Positions 37,313-48,676 of a DNA stretch of 64,000 nt are shown piece after piece. Position 1 is the first letter of the stretch. Every line of letters starts with the position of its first letter. The notes beneath the pieces were generated by a model, which saw only the letters and a list, made by a program, of their open reading frames with translations, was not told the origin of the DNA and did not search any database. The translations under genes and the position numbers were made by a program. Source of the stretch: Argentina anserina (Eukaryota > Streptophyta > Magnoliopsida > Rosales > Rosaceae); NCBI RefSeq assembly GCF_933775445.1, contig NC_065876.1:8060001-8124000 (forward strand), in the 5' to 3' direction.

Positions 37313-39132
37313 GAGTCGAAGGAAACACTTTCCATTCAGCCAACCGAACGGGCCGAAAAATAGAGAAGACTAGCTAGCTTGATATGTTGAGCTTCTCAAT
37401 TTTTTCTCCAAATAGAGAAACAAACTTAAAAATCTCTAAACAAATTATGCTCAAACTCCAATAATTTCTTTATTTTATAGATTTTTACATTTATTACAAC
37501 AATAAATTATTTTATTTTATTATTTATTATAATCATAAAGTATTTTATATTTTTATATTGTTGACTTGTAATCAATTATTCATATTTTTTATTGGTTATA
37601 ATATTTAGTTTGAGTTGTTGGAGAAAGTACAAACATTTAATATTTGGTTATACAAATTTTTGTCACATCCTTTAAATACAGAGAATCATATATTCTCTTT
37701 CATCTTTTTATTTTTATTTTTATTTTTGAGAATGAGATAAAAAAACTCCAACAAGTGAAAATTAAGCAAATTTTCTCCAAAATCTCATTTTCTCCATAAT
37801 GCATAATCTATTGGAGATGTTTTTAGATAAGAAGATTGTACAATAATATCTAGGAGCAATGGCTCATGCTTTAAATTGCAATGGTTGCTTCGAACATTTA
37901 ATTATTATTGAAATATTGCTTGGATAAATTTGTGGATTTTTGTTAGAGTACGTTGTTCTAATGCAAGCCGGCAGTAATATTAAAATCGATGACTAACTTA
38001 TATTGATGTCTCACATAGAACAATTTATAATCAGAACACATGATAACTCGTTGCAACATAATCTATTCCTCAGAGGCCTCACCCCACCTTTTGATGCTAA
38101 TAAAGAAAGCAGAGCAAGATGTTAACGAACCCTAAATAGTTAAATTAGAAGGCCAAACCATAACAACATAAGCATACGACATGTATTCACATCCAAAATC
38201 ACATTGACCAAATTCATTTCGGCTGTTCATGTATGTATTGATGAAGGACTCACTAGGTTTACATTATATATATTTTTTTGGTTACAAGTTTTACAAATTA
38301 TATTTTGAAATATCATATAACATTTATAGGATACTTCAATTGCATATATCATAGGGTATTTTAAAGTTCTTAGGGTCCTCGTATAAAAAAAAGTTCTTCG
38401 GGTCCTATATCCATTGAATGCTAATGCTTGTCAATGTCAAGTGTAACTTTACCTTAAACCCAAAACAATAGTACAAACGGGGCATACTAAAAATTAGGGC
38501 ACCACTTAACATAAAGCAAGAAAAAACACTGGTTTACTTATGCTCTTAGCAAACATGTATCGTGTAATTATCAAGCGTACTATTTGTATAGATTAGTGTA
38601 TCAATCTGTGAATTCTACTCACAATAAACTAGACTTTTGTTTTGGTAAACAATAAAACAAACTTGGTAGAACGATACTTTACAACTACAACAAGTTGGTT
38701 CATTCATCATTTTGCAAGAGTAGAGCTAGTCTTGAAATTTCTCCTCGCTTGAAAGATAGAAAATAGTAACCCTATCATAAATGGATTTAGAGTCTCACGA
38801 TATTTTGACGAGAAAAAAGCTAAATTACGTGATATCGTGTGGGACTGATTTATGAATCATGTGGGGAAATGGGAGTGTACGGTGAACTGAGAATACGGCA
38901 TGCACATGATTACTGCCGAAAATACCGGGAGATTAGGTGCTTGTTAAGTTAATGCAACTGACCATAATTAACCAATGTTTCAACCCCACAAGCCACTAAC
39001 CAACTAATTATGAACACCCACAACTTCCACACTTGTTTCACACTTTTTTTTTAAAGAAGTTTCACACACTTTTATTGAACAGCTAAATTTATTTGATCTA
39101 AATGAAGAAAACTTACCGTAAAATTAATGGGT

Positions 39133-39158
<26 letters not shown>
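39133..39158. repeat. (AG)n microsatellite
   Basis: Thirteen AG units in a row; a shorter run of the same kind lies at about 39558-39573. Confidence 0.9.
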
Positions 39159-39163
<5 letters not shown>

Positions 39164-39289
39164 TTTTCTTTTATTTCCATTTTCTAAGACATTTTTTATG
39201 TGGGGTCTGAAAGTAAATCAAGCGGAGAAAAACCTATAATATTTCACAGTAGTATACCATTATATACCGAAGTGGAGGGGCCAGTTCAG

Positions 39290-39556
39290 AAATCGACATC
39301 AGGGTATCCCCACGGGCGAAGGTAATTCCTTCGACATGGAACTAATCCTTAACGAGGCCCATGTGAAATGGTTTCAACCCGGTAGTCTAAAAAACTAAGT
39401 GCTCTGGCCACAATAATGTTCTCAATGCCCCAACTCAGGCCCATTTTTTTGCCCAGTTAGAAATAAAGAGGTGTGTAATGCTTCCGCCAACGATCGAACC
39501 CCTGACCAATGTCACGTTTAAACCATGGTCAGAAATCACTATACCACACCCCGTAG
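39290..39556 (-). mobile_element. tRNA-derived SINE-like unit
   Basis: On the minus strand the unit starts CTACGGGGTGTGGTATAGTG, with an A-box-like TGGTATAGTGATT (39534-39546) and a B-box-like GGTTCGATCG (39491-39500) about 34 bp apart, the spacing of an internal polymerase III promoter. Downstream follows a body with GGGGATACCC and TTCGGTATAT. No poly(A) tail or clear target duplication was found. It could also be a decayed tRNA-related repeat of another kind. Confidence 0.5.
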
Positions 39557-40654
39557 TTGAGAGAGAGAGAGAGTTTGTTTACATATGCAAATTGATGACT
39601 TATTCTAAATGAAAGAAAAATATATTAAATTATAGAGAATAAAATCTCTTTGTTAAGATATTTGGTTCTCTCCCTCACAATTTCATTAATTAGTTTTTGA
39701 AACATGTGCGTTGTGAGGCAAACTACAATGCTTATAAACTTTTTCTATTTTTCAGTGTTTCTAGCGTTTTATTTGAATCATTTGAGAGGTATTCCTAGAG
39801 ATTTTTGTCTTCATTTTTGTTCATAAGAAAAAACATTAACAAAAAATTATTCTTAAATTTCAGGTGTCGATTAATCCAGTTCGTCCAGTCCCAACACCCC
39901 CCACTCTTCACCATCCATCCACCTTCCTCCCAAAACCAAACACACACAAAAATCATCCCATTTCGTCTCCCCAATATCTCAACCACGTTTTCTTCAGTTG
40001 GGCATCATCAATATTAAGTAAATAAACCCAGTAGCATCCATTAATAAAAATCCAAAAACTCCACACGACACCAAAACCCCACTTCTAATCAAACACCTTC
40101 CTTTTCTCTTCTTCTCCTTCAACCGCCATTTTTAATGCACCAAATTAAAAAGAAAAAAAATGATTCCAACTCTGCCTCTCTGTGTTTAGTGTTTTTGTTA
40201 TCCAAATTCTCTTCACTTTTTGGTTCCTGGCCTCCACCTTAACCTCTCTTTCAATCCAAGTCTACTCCCCCAATTTTGCTTCATTTGTTTTCTCCTCACT
40301 CTGTAGTGATCTTGGGTTAGTGGGTTGGTGCCAAACCCCCCTGCATTTAGTAACCCACATTCTGTTTCCAAGGATTTTTCAGACCCTTTTGGTTTCTGGG
40401 TAGCATTTCTTTTTCTACTTTGGTTTAGTGTAACTGTAAGCCAACCCCCATTGTAGATATTAGGGTATTAATTACTGGGATCTTCAACTTGGGGAGTACT
40501 AGTAGTAGTAGTACTAGTCTTTATGAGAAAATACAGATTAGAGCTTTATAAAGACTGAGGCGTTAACCCAACTGGGTTTCTTTTTTTTTCTTTTTCTTTT
40601 CTTGGATGAGTTCTTCTGGGTCTTGGTTGTGTTGAGGAAACTTGGAGAGTAAAG

Positions 40655-43600
40655 ATGAGAGCTTTTGCCTCGTTACTGGTTCTGGGTTTTGTGTGTGGGC
40701 CTCTGTTTATGGGCTGTGATTCGTTCCCATCAAGGGAAGGTATGTGTTTCTGTTTACTCAGATCTTGGTTTTCTGTGTGTCACTGTTTTGCTGCTAAGAA
40801 TTTTTGGGTGGAAAAGAAGATGGTTTAGATTTGAGAGAAGGATTTTAGTGTTATTAAGTTGATTATAGATTTGTATCATTCCAGTGGATGAAGATGTGGA
40901 TAGGTTTGAATGTGGTTTGGCAGAGTGGTGTGGTTGAAGTAATGTGATCATGATTTATGGTACTGTAAATTACTGGTAGGAATAGTGTTTCTGGCTCTGG
41001 TTGAGTGTTTGGAGTTAGGGTCTGGTGTTTGGCTGAATTTACTAGATTAGCTATTGTTATACAAATGGGAAAGAAGTAATGAGATAGCGTTTGGTTATTT
41101 GTTATGGTTCCCATTTGTTGTTTGAGATGATTTTTCTGACTGAGAAATGGATTTTGCACAGCTCTGGCTCTTACGACCTTTAAGGAAGCCATATATGAAG
41201 ACCCTCATATGGTTTTGTCTGATTGGAATTCCTTGGATTCGGATCCTTGTGCCTGGTCCGGCATTACATGCTCCATGACTCGAGATCATGTTATAAAAAT
41301 GTAAGATGATGATCTCGTCTATCAAAGTGCTGAATTATAGTGAATGGTTTCCACAATTAGATTCCCTTTGATTTTTTTGATGAATAGTATACACTGGTAA
41401 AGTGCTAATCGTCCCTGCCACTTTGTTTGGGATTTTCCTTTTTTGCAGTAATGTTTCCGGTTCATCCATAAGGGGGTTTCTTGTATCAGAATTCAGTGAA
41501 CTCACCTACTTGCAAGGACTGTATGCTTCCAATCCAAATTGTCTTACTGAAACTCATTTTGTTTATTTTCATATTCAGATGATTGAAGCTTGATTACTTG
41601 TCTTGCTTGTTTCATAGAATTCTGCATGGGAATAGGCTGCTTGGAATAATACCTAAGGAACTGGGTTCGTTAAAGTACCTGACCATCTTGGATTTGGGGT
41701 TGAATGAACTCACCGGTCCGATTCCACCGGAGCTTGGGAACTTGACTAATGTTGTGAAAATGTACTGGCATTAATGCTCACATGTTGAAGGATGCTTTCA
41801 ATTTGGGTTATTTTGGATTTTTTCTTACAGTGAATTTACTACATCATATGCAGAAATCTTCAGTCAAATGGGTTGTCTGGTAAGCTACCACCTGAACTTG
41901 GCAATCTGGGATACCTTGAGGAACTTTATTTGGATAGGAACAAGCTTCGAGGAACTGTTCCTGCTGGAGGAAATAAAGGACCCGCATCTAATGATTCCAA
42001 AATACATGGGATGTAAGTAGCAGCATGTTTGTAGTCCCTGACTTTATACTTCAATAGATGCTTTCATTTTTTTAATTGGTGTCACTAAAATATTTAGCCA
42101 TTAAATCCTTATCTGTGCAAAATTCATAAATTGTTGTTCATTGTAAATCCATGTCCCTGGTGCGCCCACTAGATTTTCTGATAATTAGGCAATATGTTTT
42201 GTATTTTCCTATTTGGGATGATTTATCATGAAAGTTCATGTTCCAGCAAATACTTTAATAGGAGTGCATTGAATTGAGTGGCAAGACCTAGAGTTAAAGG
42301 TTTTGTTTCTGCAATATGTTTTGTATTTTCCTATTTGGGATGATTTATCATGAAAGTTTCATGTTCCAGCAAATACTTTAATAGGAGTGCATTGAATTGA
42401 GTGGCAAGACCTAGAGTTAAAGGTTTTGTTTCTCACATTTTTTATATTTATATTTATACTTTTTTTCTACTTCAGGTATGCCTCAAACTTGACGGGCCTT
42501 TGCCACTCTCCGCGGTTAAGAGTAGCAGATCTCTCATACAACTTTTTTGTTGGTAGCATACCTACGTGCTTAGAGTATCTTTCCAGGTACAGCCCTAACC
42601 AAGGGTGACATCAAGCTCTGTCCTGGTTAGGTTGTATTGTATCAGGTTTCCGGATTGGTTCTGTCAAATTATTTGGGAAACTTCACATTTTTATGGTGGC
42701 GCTCTTGTCTACAGACCTCTGGTAAAAAAAAAACTGAAAACTAGGCCTTTTTTTGTACCTAAACCCAATCATTCACACTTTCCCATAAACTCCACAATCC
42801 TTTTGGTGCTAACAAAACTAAGAACAAATGGTCGAATTCTACGAAGATTTAAGTCATAAACAATACCAGATCATAAATGAAGAACAGGGCCAGAAGATTG
42901 TTCCTGTAATTTTTGTTAGACAAGTTAGCCTAATATGCTAAAGTAATGTTGTTTTTGCTATTAAGATTGCAACAAATCTTGACTCCATGCATTTGTCAGC
43001 CTTTATATACTTTCATTCTATGCAGGTCAAGTTTTCAAGGAAATTGCCTTCAGAAAAAAGATCTGAAACAGCGGTCTGCAGATATGTGTGGTATGCCTAA
43101 CATGATCATATGATAATATCTTGCATTATATTCCTGCTTTACTTGGAAAGAACTGAAATTGGACACAAACTTCTTTACAAGATTAAAAGTGTGAACAAGG
43201 CTTGTATTTCTGAATGGACCTGAGTCTCCTGATTTATGAATTTGTTTTTAATACTCATTTCTGATCGTTTCACTTAGACCTTTTCTATAATTTGTTCTAT
43301 CTAGTTGGTGCTGCACCTTCGAAGCGCCATCCCACAGTTAACCCAAAGCACAAATCTACTAAAGATGACCCCAAAGATCCAGACACATCAAAACCAGCCT
43401 GGCTTTTGGCTTTGGAAGTAGTGACAGGAACCATGGTGTGCTCTCTTGTTCTAGTTGCTGTTGTCACTGGTCTTCAGAAATGCAATAGCAAATCTTCTAT
43501 AATAATTCCTTGGAAGAAATCAGGAAGTGTAAAGGACCATACTACAGTCTACATAGGTTTGTTTCTTACCGCGTCTGCTGTTCGATTGAAGCTCTCAAAG

Positions 43601-44910
43601 CTGTATAGAAAATCAACAGTGATTAATTTGGTCGGCAACTTTTACAGATTCCGAGATGTTGAAAGATGTTGTTAAATTCAACAGACAAGAGCTTGAAGTA
43701 GCATGTGAAGACTTCAGCAATATAATCGGCTCCTCACCTGATAGTTTGGTTTACAAGGGCAACATGAAAGGTGGGCCAGAGATTGCCGTGATTTCCCTTT
43801 GCATTAAGGAAGAGCATTGGACAGGCTATCTTGAGCTATATTTTCAGAGAGAGGTGACAGATTTATCAAGATTGACTCACGAGAATACAGGAAAGTTACT
43901 GGGTTATTGTAGTGAGAGCACCCCATTTACAAGGATGCTGGTTTTTGAATATGCTTCAAATGGGACACTGTATGAGCACCTCCATTGTAAGTGAAAGTCG
44001 TTTCATTTAACCTCTCTTCATTGCTGCATAAGGTCTTGTGAGCTCTAATGAGAAAAGTTTTAATGCAGATGGAGAAGGATGCCAGTTAAGTTGGACAAGA
44101 CGCATGAAAATTGTAATAGGCATTGCTCGGGGGCTGAAGTATCTCCACATGGAACTTGAGCCACCATTTACAATATCAGAGTTAAATTCTAGTGCTGTAT
44201 ATCTTACAGATGATTTTTTGCCCAAGGTATGGAAACTTCTCAGTTTTCCTAATTCACAGTTTTGTTTTCTTGTTGAGAGTTTCACCTACTTGAATGAGAT
44301 TACAAGACCCTGGTTCTAAAAACATTATTCTTGATTTGAACTGTAGCTGGTTGATTTTGAAAGTTGGAAGACAATTATTGCACGGTCAGAGAAAAACTCG
44401 GGCTCTATTGGCAGCCAAGGTTCTATTTGTGTTCTTCCAAATTCGATGGAAGCACGCCACCTGGATATCCAAGGAAATGTGTATGCGTTTGGAGTACTTT
44501 TACTGGAGATAATTAGTGGGAGGCCCCCATACTGCAAGGATAAGGGGTGCTTGGTAGACTGGGTAAGTTTCTGAGAGTTTAATCTTTTGAAATTTGCTTC
44601 CAATGTAAAAATTTAGGTTGTACGTGTTAAGTGTGCACAAAAAACTTATGTTTCGCCTTTGCAGGCCAAAGATTATCTTGAGCTGCCAGACGTGATGCCT
44701 CATGTGGTGGATCCTGAATTGAAACATTTTAGTTGTGATGACCTCAAGGTTCTATGTGATGTGGTAAATCTCTGTATCCATCCAGAACCCACCAAGCGAC
44801 CATCGATGCAGGAAGTATGCACCATATTGGAGAGCAAAATTGACACATCAGTGTCGCTTGAGCTTAAAGCATCTTCTTTGGCATGGGCCGAGCTTGCACT
44901 TTCATCCTAA
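40655..44910 (+). CDS. LRR receptor-like pseudokinase (At1g63430/At5g41180 type)
   Basis: Twelve exons: 40655-40739, 41162-41300, 41449-41520, 41618-41761, 41854-42012, 42476-42586, 43026-43090, 43305-43556, 43648-43986, 44069-44226, 44347-44562, 44665-44910, giving 661 aa. Signal peptide (MRAFASLLVLGFVCGPLF), LRR N-terminal cap ending in DPCAWSGITC, about five leucine-rich repeats (residues 75-235), one membrane helix (about 289-312, ALEVVTGTMVCSLVLVAVV) and a kinase-like domain (about 350-640). The kinase domain lacks the usual catalytic set: the VAIK-lysine position reads IAVISL, no HRD loop is present, and DFG is DFE (LVDFES). It is therefore predicted not to phosphorylate and to act as a co-receptor or scaffold at the plasma membrane. 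The same losses are known in this subfamily, so it is not a pseudogene. The ligand is unknown. Confidence 0.93.
42189..42433 (+). repeat. 122-bp tandem duplication in intron 5
   Basis: Two copies, 42189-42310 and 42311-42433, identical except for one extra T in the second copy. It lies just upstream of the acceptor of exon 6 of the receptor-like gene. The near-identity indicates a recent event (or an assembly artefact). It duplicates sequence about 45-165 bp upstream of the acceptor. Confidence 0.93.
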
Positions 44911-45909
44911 ATGAGTTAATTAACACTGTAAAGAAGAAATATACAACTGCAATAGGTTTTTTCTCCCTTGACTTTGTCCTTGTAAATGGTTGTAATTGAG
45001 GTAACTTGAGGGTTCATGCATGACAAAATCTCTTTGTATACGATTTGCTACAATCTCTGAGTTGCTAATCAAGTATGTTGCTAATTAAGTTTGTTCCATG
45101 AGTTTTGTCTTTCTGCGTTTCATATCAAGTTCGTGTTCATTTGATTTTCATCCCACGACTACAAGGCATACAGTATGAAATCAGTAACTCCCACAACCCA
45201 GCCGAATGAGGAAATATAACAAATTAACATTACTATGTGATCTTCCATGCATATAGAATAAAGCATCGCGCAGAAACTGATTGGGTTAAAAATATAGATC
45301 ACTATGCTATCTTCTGTTAAATTGTAATAGTCATTGACATAAATGGAAGAAGGAAAAACCTAAATCAACCAATTTCTGAACAGGAGCCACACAGTAGCAT
45401 GCTTGAAATGCTAGCTCTGTTGTTGGCAGCCAATTTGATTTTCAAAAAAGATTTGAGGTTACGGGTCGTCTATGGTACATGAATGTATAGTTGTATACCA
45501 TACAAATATTTACAACTAATTGAACAAAATTACCACATTGACAACAATTTTATTGAACTAAATTACGACATTGACAACAAAATTATCACATTCATTTTAC
45601 ACATTTACATATAATTGAACAAAATTACCATCATTACAATAATTTGTTTAAAAACTTGTTAAATATTGTAAGTGAAGTAATTACCTATAGTAGAACTATA
45701 AGTATTTAAATAATTATTCATTTTACCACAATGACGACAAATTTATAGTCATATTTGTAAATGTAGATACCATATATTGGTGGGTACCTAAGAAAATTCA
45801 TAAGGTTACAGATTGAAGAGTACACAAGTCATAGTTACATTCACAGATTCACTTGGCTAATTCGGAATTTATAAACTCATAAACAAAAACAAAACCAAGT
45901 TATAATAAA
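44911..45909. other. Spacer between the receptor-like gene and the foldback element
   Basis: Contains the 3' untranslated region of the receptor-like gene. At about 45510-45640 a short motif (ATTGAACAAAATTACCACATT) recurs in degenerate form about three times. No gene is seen. Confidence 0.5.
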
Positions 45910-47068
45910 GGGAAAAATCCTCAAATTGTACTTGAATTATGTCTCAATGCACATTTTGGTACCTGAACTTTCAAAACTACCCAAATGGTACCTAAACTAA
46001 TGCTCTGTTAGCCATTATAGTACCTCCGTCAGATTTACCGTTAAAATAGAGGTACAATCGTCAAATATTTTTTTATGCTTGAAATAATAATAATAATAAT
46101 ACACCATCGCTAGTTCCTCATAGAGTATAAACAACATTAATTGAGCATTCGCCAAAAACCCAAAAAAGTTGTTTTTCTCTAATTTTTCATTTTTTAATTT
46201 TTTTTAAATTAAGGCTTTATTCGTCAAATATAAATTTTTTATGTTTGAAATAATAATAATGCACCATCGCTAGTTCCTCATAGAGTATAAACAACAGTAA
46301 TTGAGCATTCGCCAAAAACCCAAAAAAGTTGTTGTTTTCTAATTTTTCATTTTTTTATTTAAGAAATTTAAAAAAAATAAGGTTTTATTCGTCAAACATA
46401 ATTTTTTTATGCTTGAAATAATAATAATGCACCATCGCTAGTTCCTTAGAGAGTATAAACAACAGTAATTGAGCCTTTGCCAAAAACCCAAAAAAGTTGT
46501 TGTTCTCTAATTTTTCATTTTTTAATTTAAGAAATTTTAAAAAATAAGGCTTTATTCGTCAAACATAATTTTTTTATGCTTGAAATAATAATAATATACT
46601 ATCGTTAGTTCCTCAGAGAGTATAAACAACAGTAATTGAGCCTTCGCCAAAAACCCAAAAAGGTTGTTGTTTTCTAATTTTTCATTTTTTATTTAAGATT
46701 TTTTTTAAAAAATAAGACTTTATTCGTCAAACATAATTTTTTTATGCTTGAAATAATAATGCACAATCGCTAGTTCCTCAAAAAGTATAAACAACAGTAA
46801 TTGAGCATTCACCAAAAACCCAAAAAGGTTGTTGTTATCTAATTTTTTATTTTTTAATTAAAGAAATTAAAAAAAATAAGGCTTTATGGATTAAATCAAT
46901 TAAAAAAATATGTTTGATGATTTTACCCTCATTTTAACGGTAAATCAGACGGAAGTACTATAATAGCTAACAGAACATTAGTTTAGGTACCATTTGGGTA
47001 GTTTTAAAAGTTCAGGTACCAAAATGTGCATTGAGGCATAATTCAGGTACCATTTGAGGATTTTTCTC
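45910..47068. mobile_element. Mutator-like foldback element with internal tandem repeats
   Basis: A 1159-bp element flanked by a perfect 9-bp duplication TATAATAAA (45901-45909 and 47069-47077). Its inverted ends are about 150 bp long and highly similar: left GGGAAAAATCCTCAAAT, right complement GAGAAAAATCCTCAAAT, both continuing through CAATGCACATTTTGGTACC and ACCGTTAAAAT. The centre (about 46060-46890) holds five tandem copies of a roughly 160-bp unit marked by ATCGCTAGTTCCTC, AGAGTATAAACAAC and CCAAAAACCCAAAAA. It does not encode a transposase. Long ends plus a 9-bp duplication fit a non-autonomous Mutator-like element. Confidence 0.88.
46060..46890 (+). repeat. Five tandem ~160-bp units inside the foldback element
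   Basis: Marker sequence around ATCGCTAGTTCCT recurs near 46103, 46262, 46431, 46598 and 46752, spaced 154-169 bp. Copies differ by substitutions and by the length of AAT and T runs, so expansion was stepwise. Confidence 0.88.
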
Positions 47069-47162
47069 TATAATAAAGCCTATAAGAAGGTTGCCCCCCA
47101 AAGAAAACAGTGAGGGAAAGCATGATAAAGATTGGAACTAAGAAGCAAAAGGGTGGTTGCAG

Positions 47163-48542
47163 TTAGCAGGCTCGCCCCTTCACTATGTCCAAGCTCATCT
47201 CACTTGGATCTGTTGCTTGCAATTCAAATGAAATGCCGTCCAATTCTCTTTTGAACCTGTCCTTGGAACTTGCATACACCATCTTCATCCTCACCTTTGA
47301 TTCATCCGGTGACCTAATACATCAAATCATGTATACATAGCTGTTTAGAGTTCAACTGATCCAAGATAAAAAATGGAAAAATTCAAACATTAGTAGAAAT
47401 TTCGCAATTTTTTCGTGTTGCCGAATAGTTGATTAACCAAGAGCAGTGTGTGAATGCCCAAGGTTTGTTTTTTTTAAACATACAAATGTTGCCATGTTAG
47501 AAAGTGATTGCTGCATGCATAATGTGTCTGAAATATAACTTTTTAAAGTTTATCTATTGATTTTTTTTCTATAAGCCTAGCTACAAGAACTAGCATTTCA
47601 AGAAACTATCCGCAACTTTCACACAACCATGCAAGGTATGTCATGAACTAGTGTTTGATATGGAGAAACTTCGTGCATGCTAATTACGTCCACAAAAATA
47701 GTGTGTTGTGTAACTAAAGTGATCAAGAGCATTAACCCTTATATTTCAGTTCTTGAGATCGGAATCCCCTTCTCTCTTAATTCGTTTGATAAAATATATT
47801 GTTTATCGCTTGTTGGAAAATTTACGAAGAAACTATCAATAACGATGAGAGTGTAGTTTGGGGGAAATCAAATAATCAATTACCATGCGATGAAGAAAAT
47901 CTTGCTCTTCTGGCAGTTCTCTTCGGTAGTGAAATCGAAATCGTAGACAGCATAACGACACTCATTAGTAGGAAAACTGGAGGTGAAGTCATCATAACTT
48001 GCATTGGGTTCTCCGAGCGTATCAACCACAATTTGCTGTTGCTCAATCTTAAACAAAATGAAACGATAGCTCCTCTTTGCTTTTAGCTCGAAGAACCTCA
48101 GCTTGCAGTCATCGTGCACAGCCATTCCAGAAGCAGCATTGGCCTGCCCCAAAGTACATGATCACAAATCACAAATCTTAATTCTTTGTCTTCTGATTGA
48201 TTGATCGTCAAACATTGATCACTATGCAATCCGGTTGTTTTATACTTCTATTTTTCCCAAGTAATACAGTAGCATTTTAATGGATGCGTCTACATGATCG
48301 AAAGTAGCTTGACACCATAACATGTTGGATATTTCATTAGAAAATTTTACAACGGATTATCTTAACATAAATGTAACGAAAGAACGTCAGACGTGTAATT
48401 CAAGCCAATGCACTAGGGATTACATTAAGTAAGAAACAATTAATCTGGAGTCTTGATCACACAATAAGAAAGAGGAACAATAATTCATCATCATACAAAA
48501 ACTGGGGAACTAAAGAAAAAATAGAGAATGCAGTCATACCAT
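47163..48542 (-). CDS. ADF: Actin-depolymerizing factor (ADF/cofilin)
   Basis: Three exons: 48540-48542 (only the ATG), 47884-48143, 47163-47313, giving 137 aa, the usual plant ADF length. It binds and severs F-actin and recycles G-actin in the cytoplasm. Features: N-terminus [18 protein letters not shown] with the regulatory Ser region, [20 protein letters not shown], and the long actin-binding helix [19 protein letters not shown]. An intron directly after the start codon is a known hallmark of plant ADF genes, and all junctions are GT-AG with continuous frame. The ending ([17 protein letters not shown]) and RMKMVYASS resemble the ADF7/ADF10 pollen group; this subgroup call is tentative. The leader holds a long CT/GA repeat. 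Confidence 0.94.
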
Positions 48543-48587
48543 TTTGTCTCCAATGAAAAAGGGCTTCTGAAATGTGAAAAAAAACAC

Positions 48588-48588
<1 letters not shown>

Positions 48589-48673
<85 letters not shown>
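48589..48673 (-). repeat. (CT/GA)n microsatellite in the ADF leader
   Basis: About 85 bp of GA repeat (plus strand) interrupted twice by GCGAG, ending 47 bp upstream of the ADF start codon, so it reads (CT)n in the ADF sense strand. It may lie in the 5' untranslated region or core promoter. GA/CT tracts of this type bind BPC/GAGA factors in plants, but that role here is inference. Confidence 0.85.

Positions 48674-48676
<3 letters not shown>

Larger units (their letters stand above)
34036..39850. other. Spacer downstream of serine racemase
   Basis: About 5.8 kb without a gene I can identify. It includes the 3' side of the serine racemase gene, a SINE-like unit (39290-39556), (GA)n runs (39133-39158 and near 39558), and an isolated minus-strand open frame at 37010-37312. 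The remaining open frames are short and overlap one another. Confidence 0.55.

Noticed and set aside
47799..48086. Plus-strand 95-codon frame over the ADF gene
   Set aside because: Antisense shadow of ADF exon 2.
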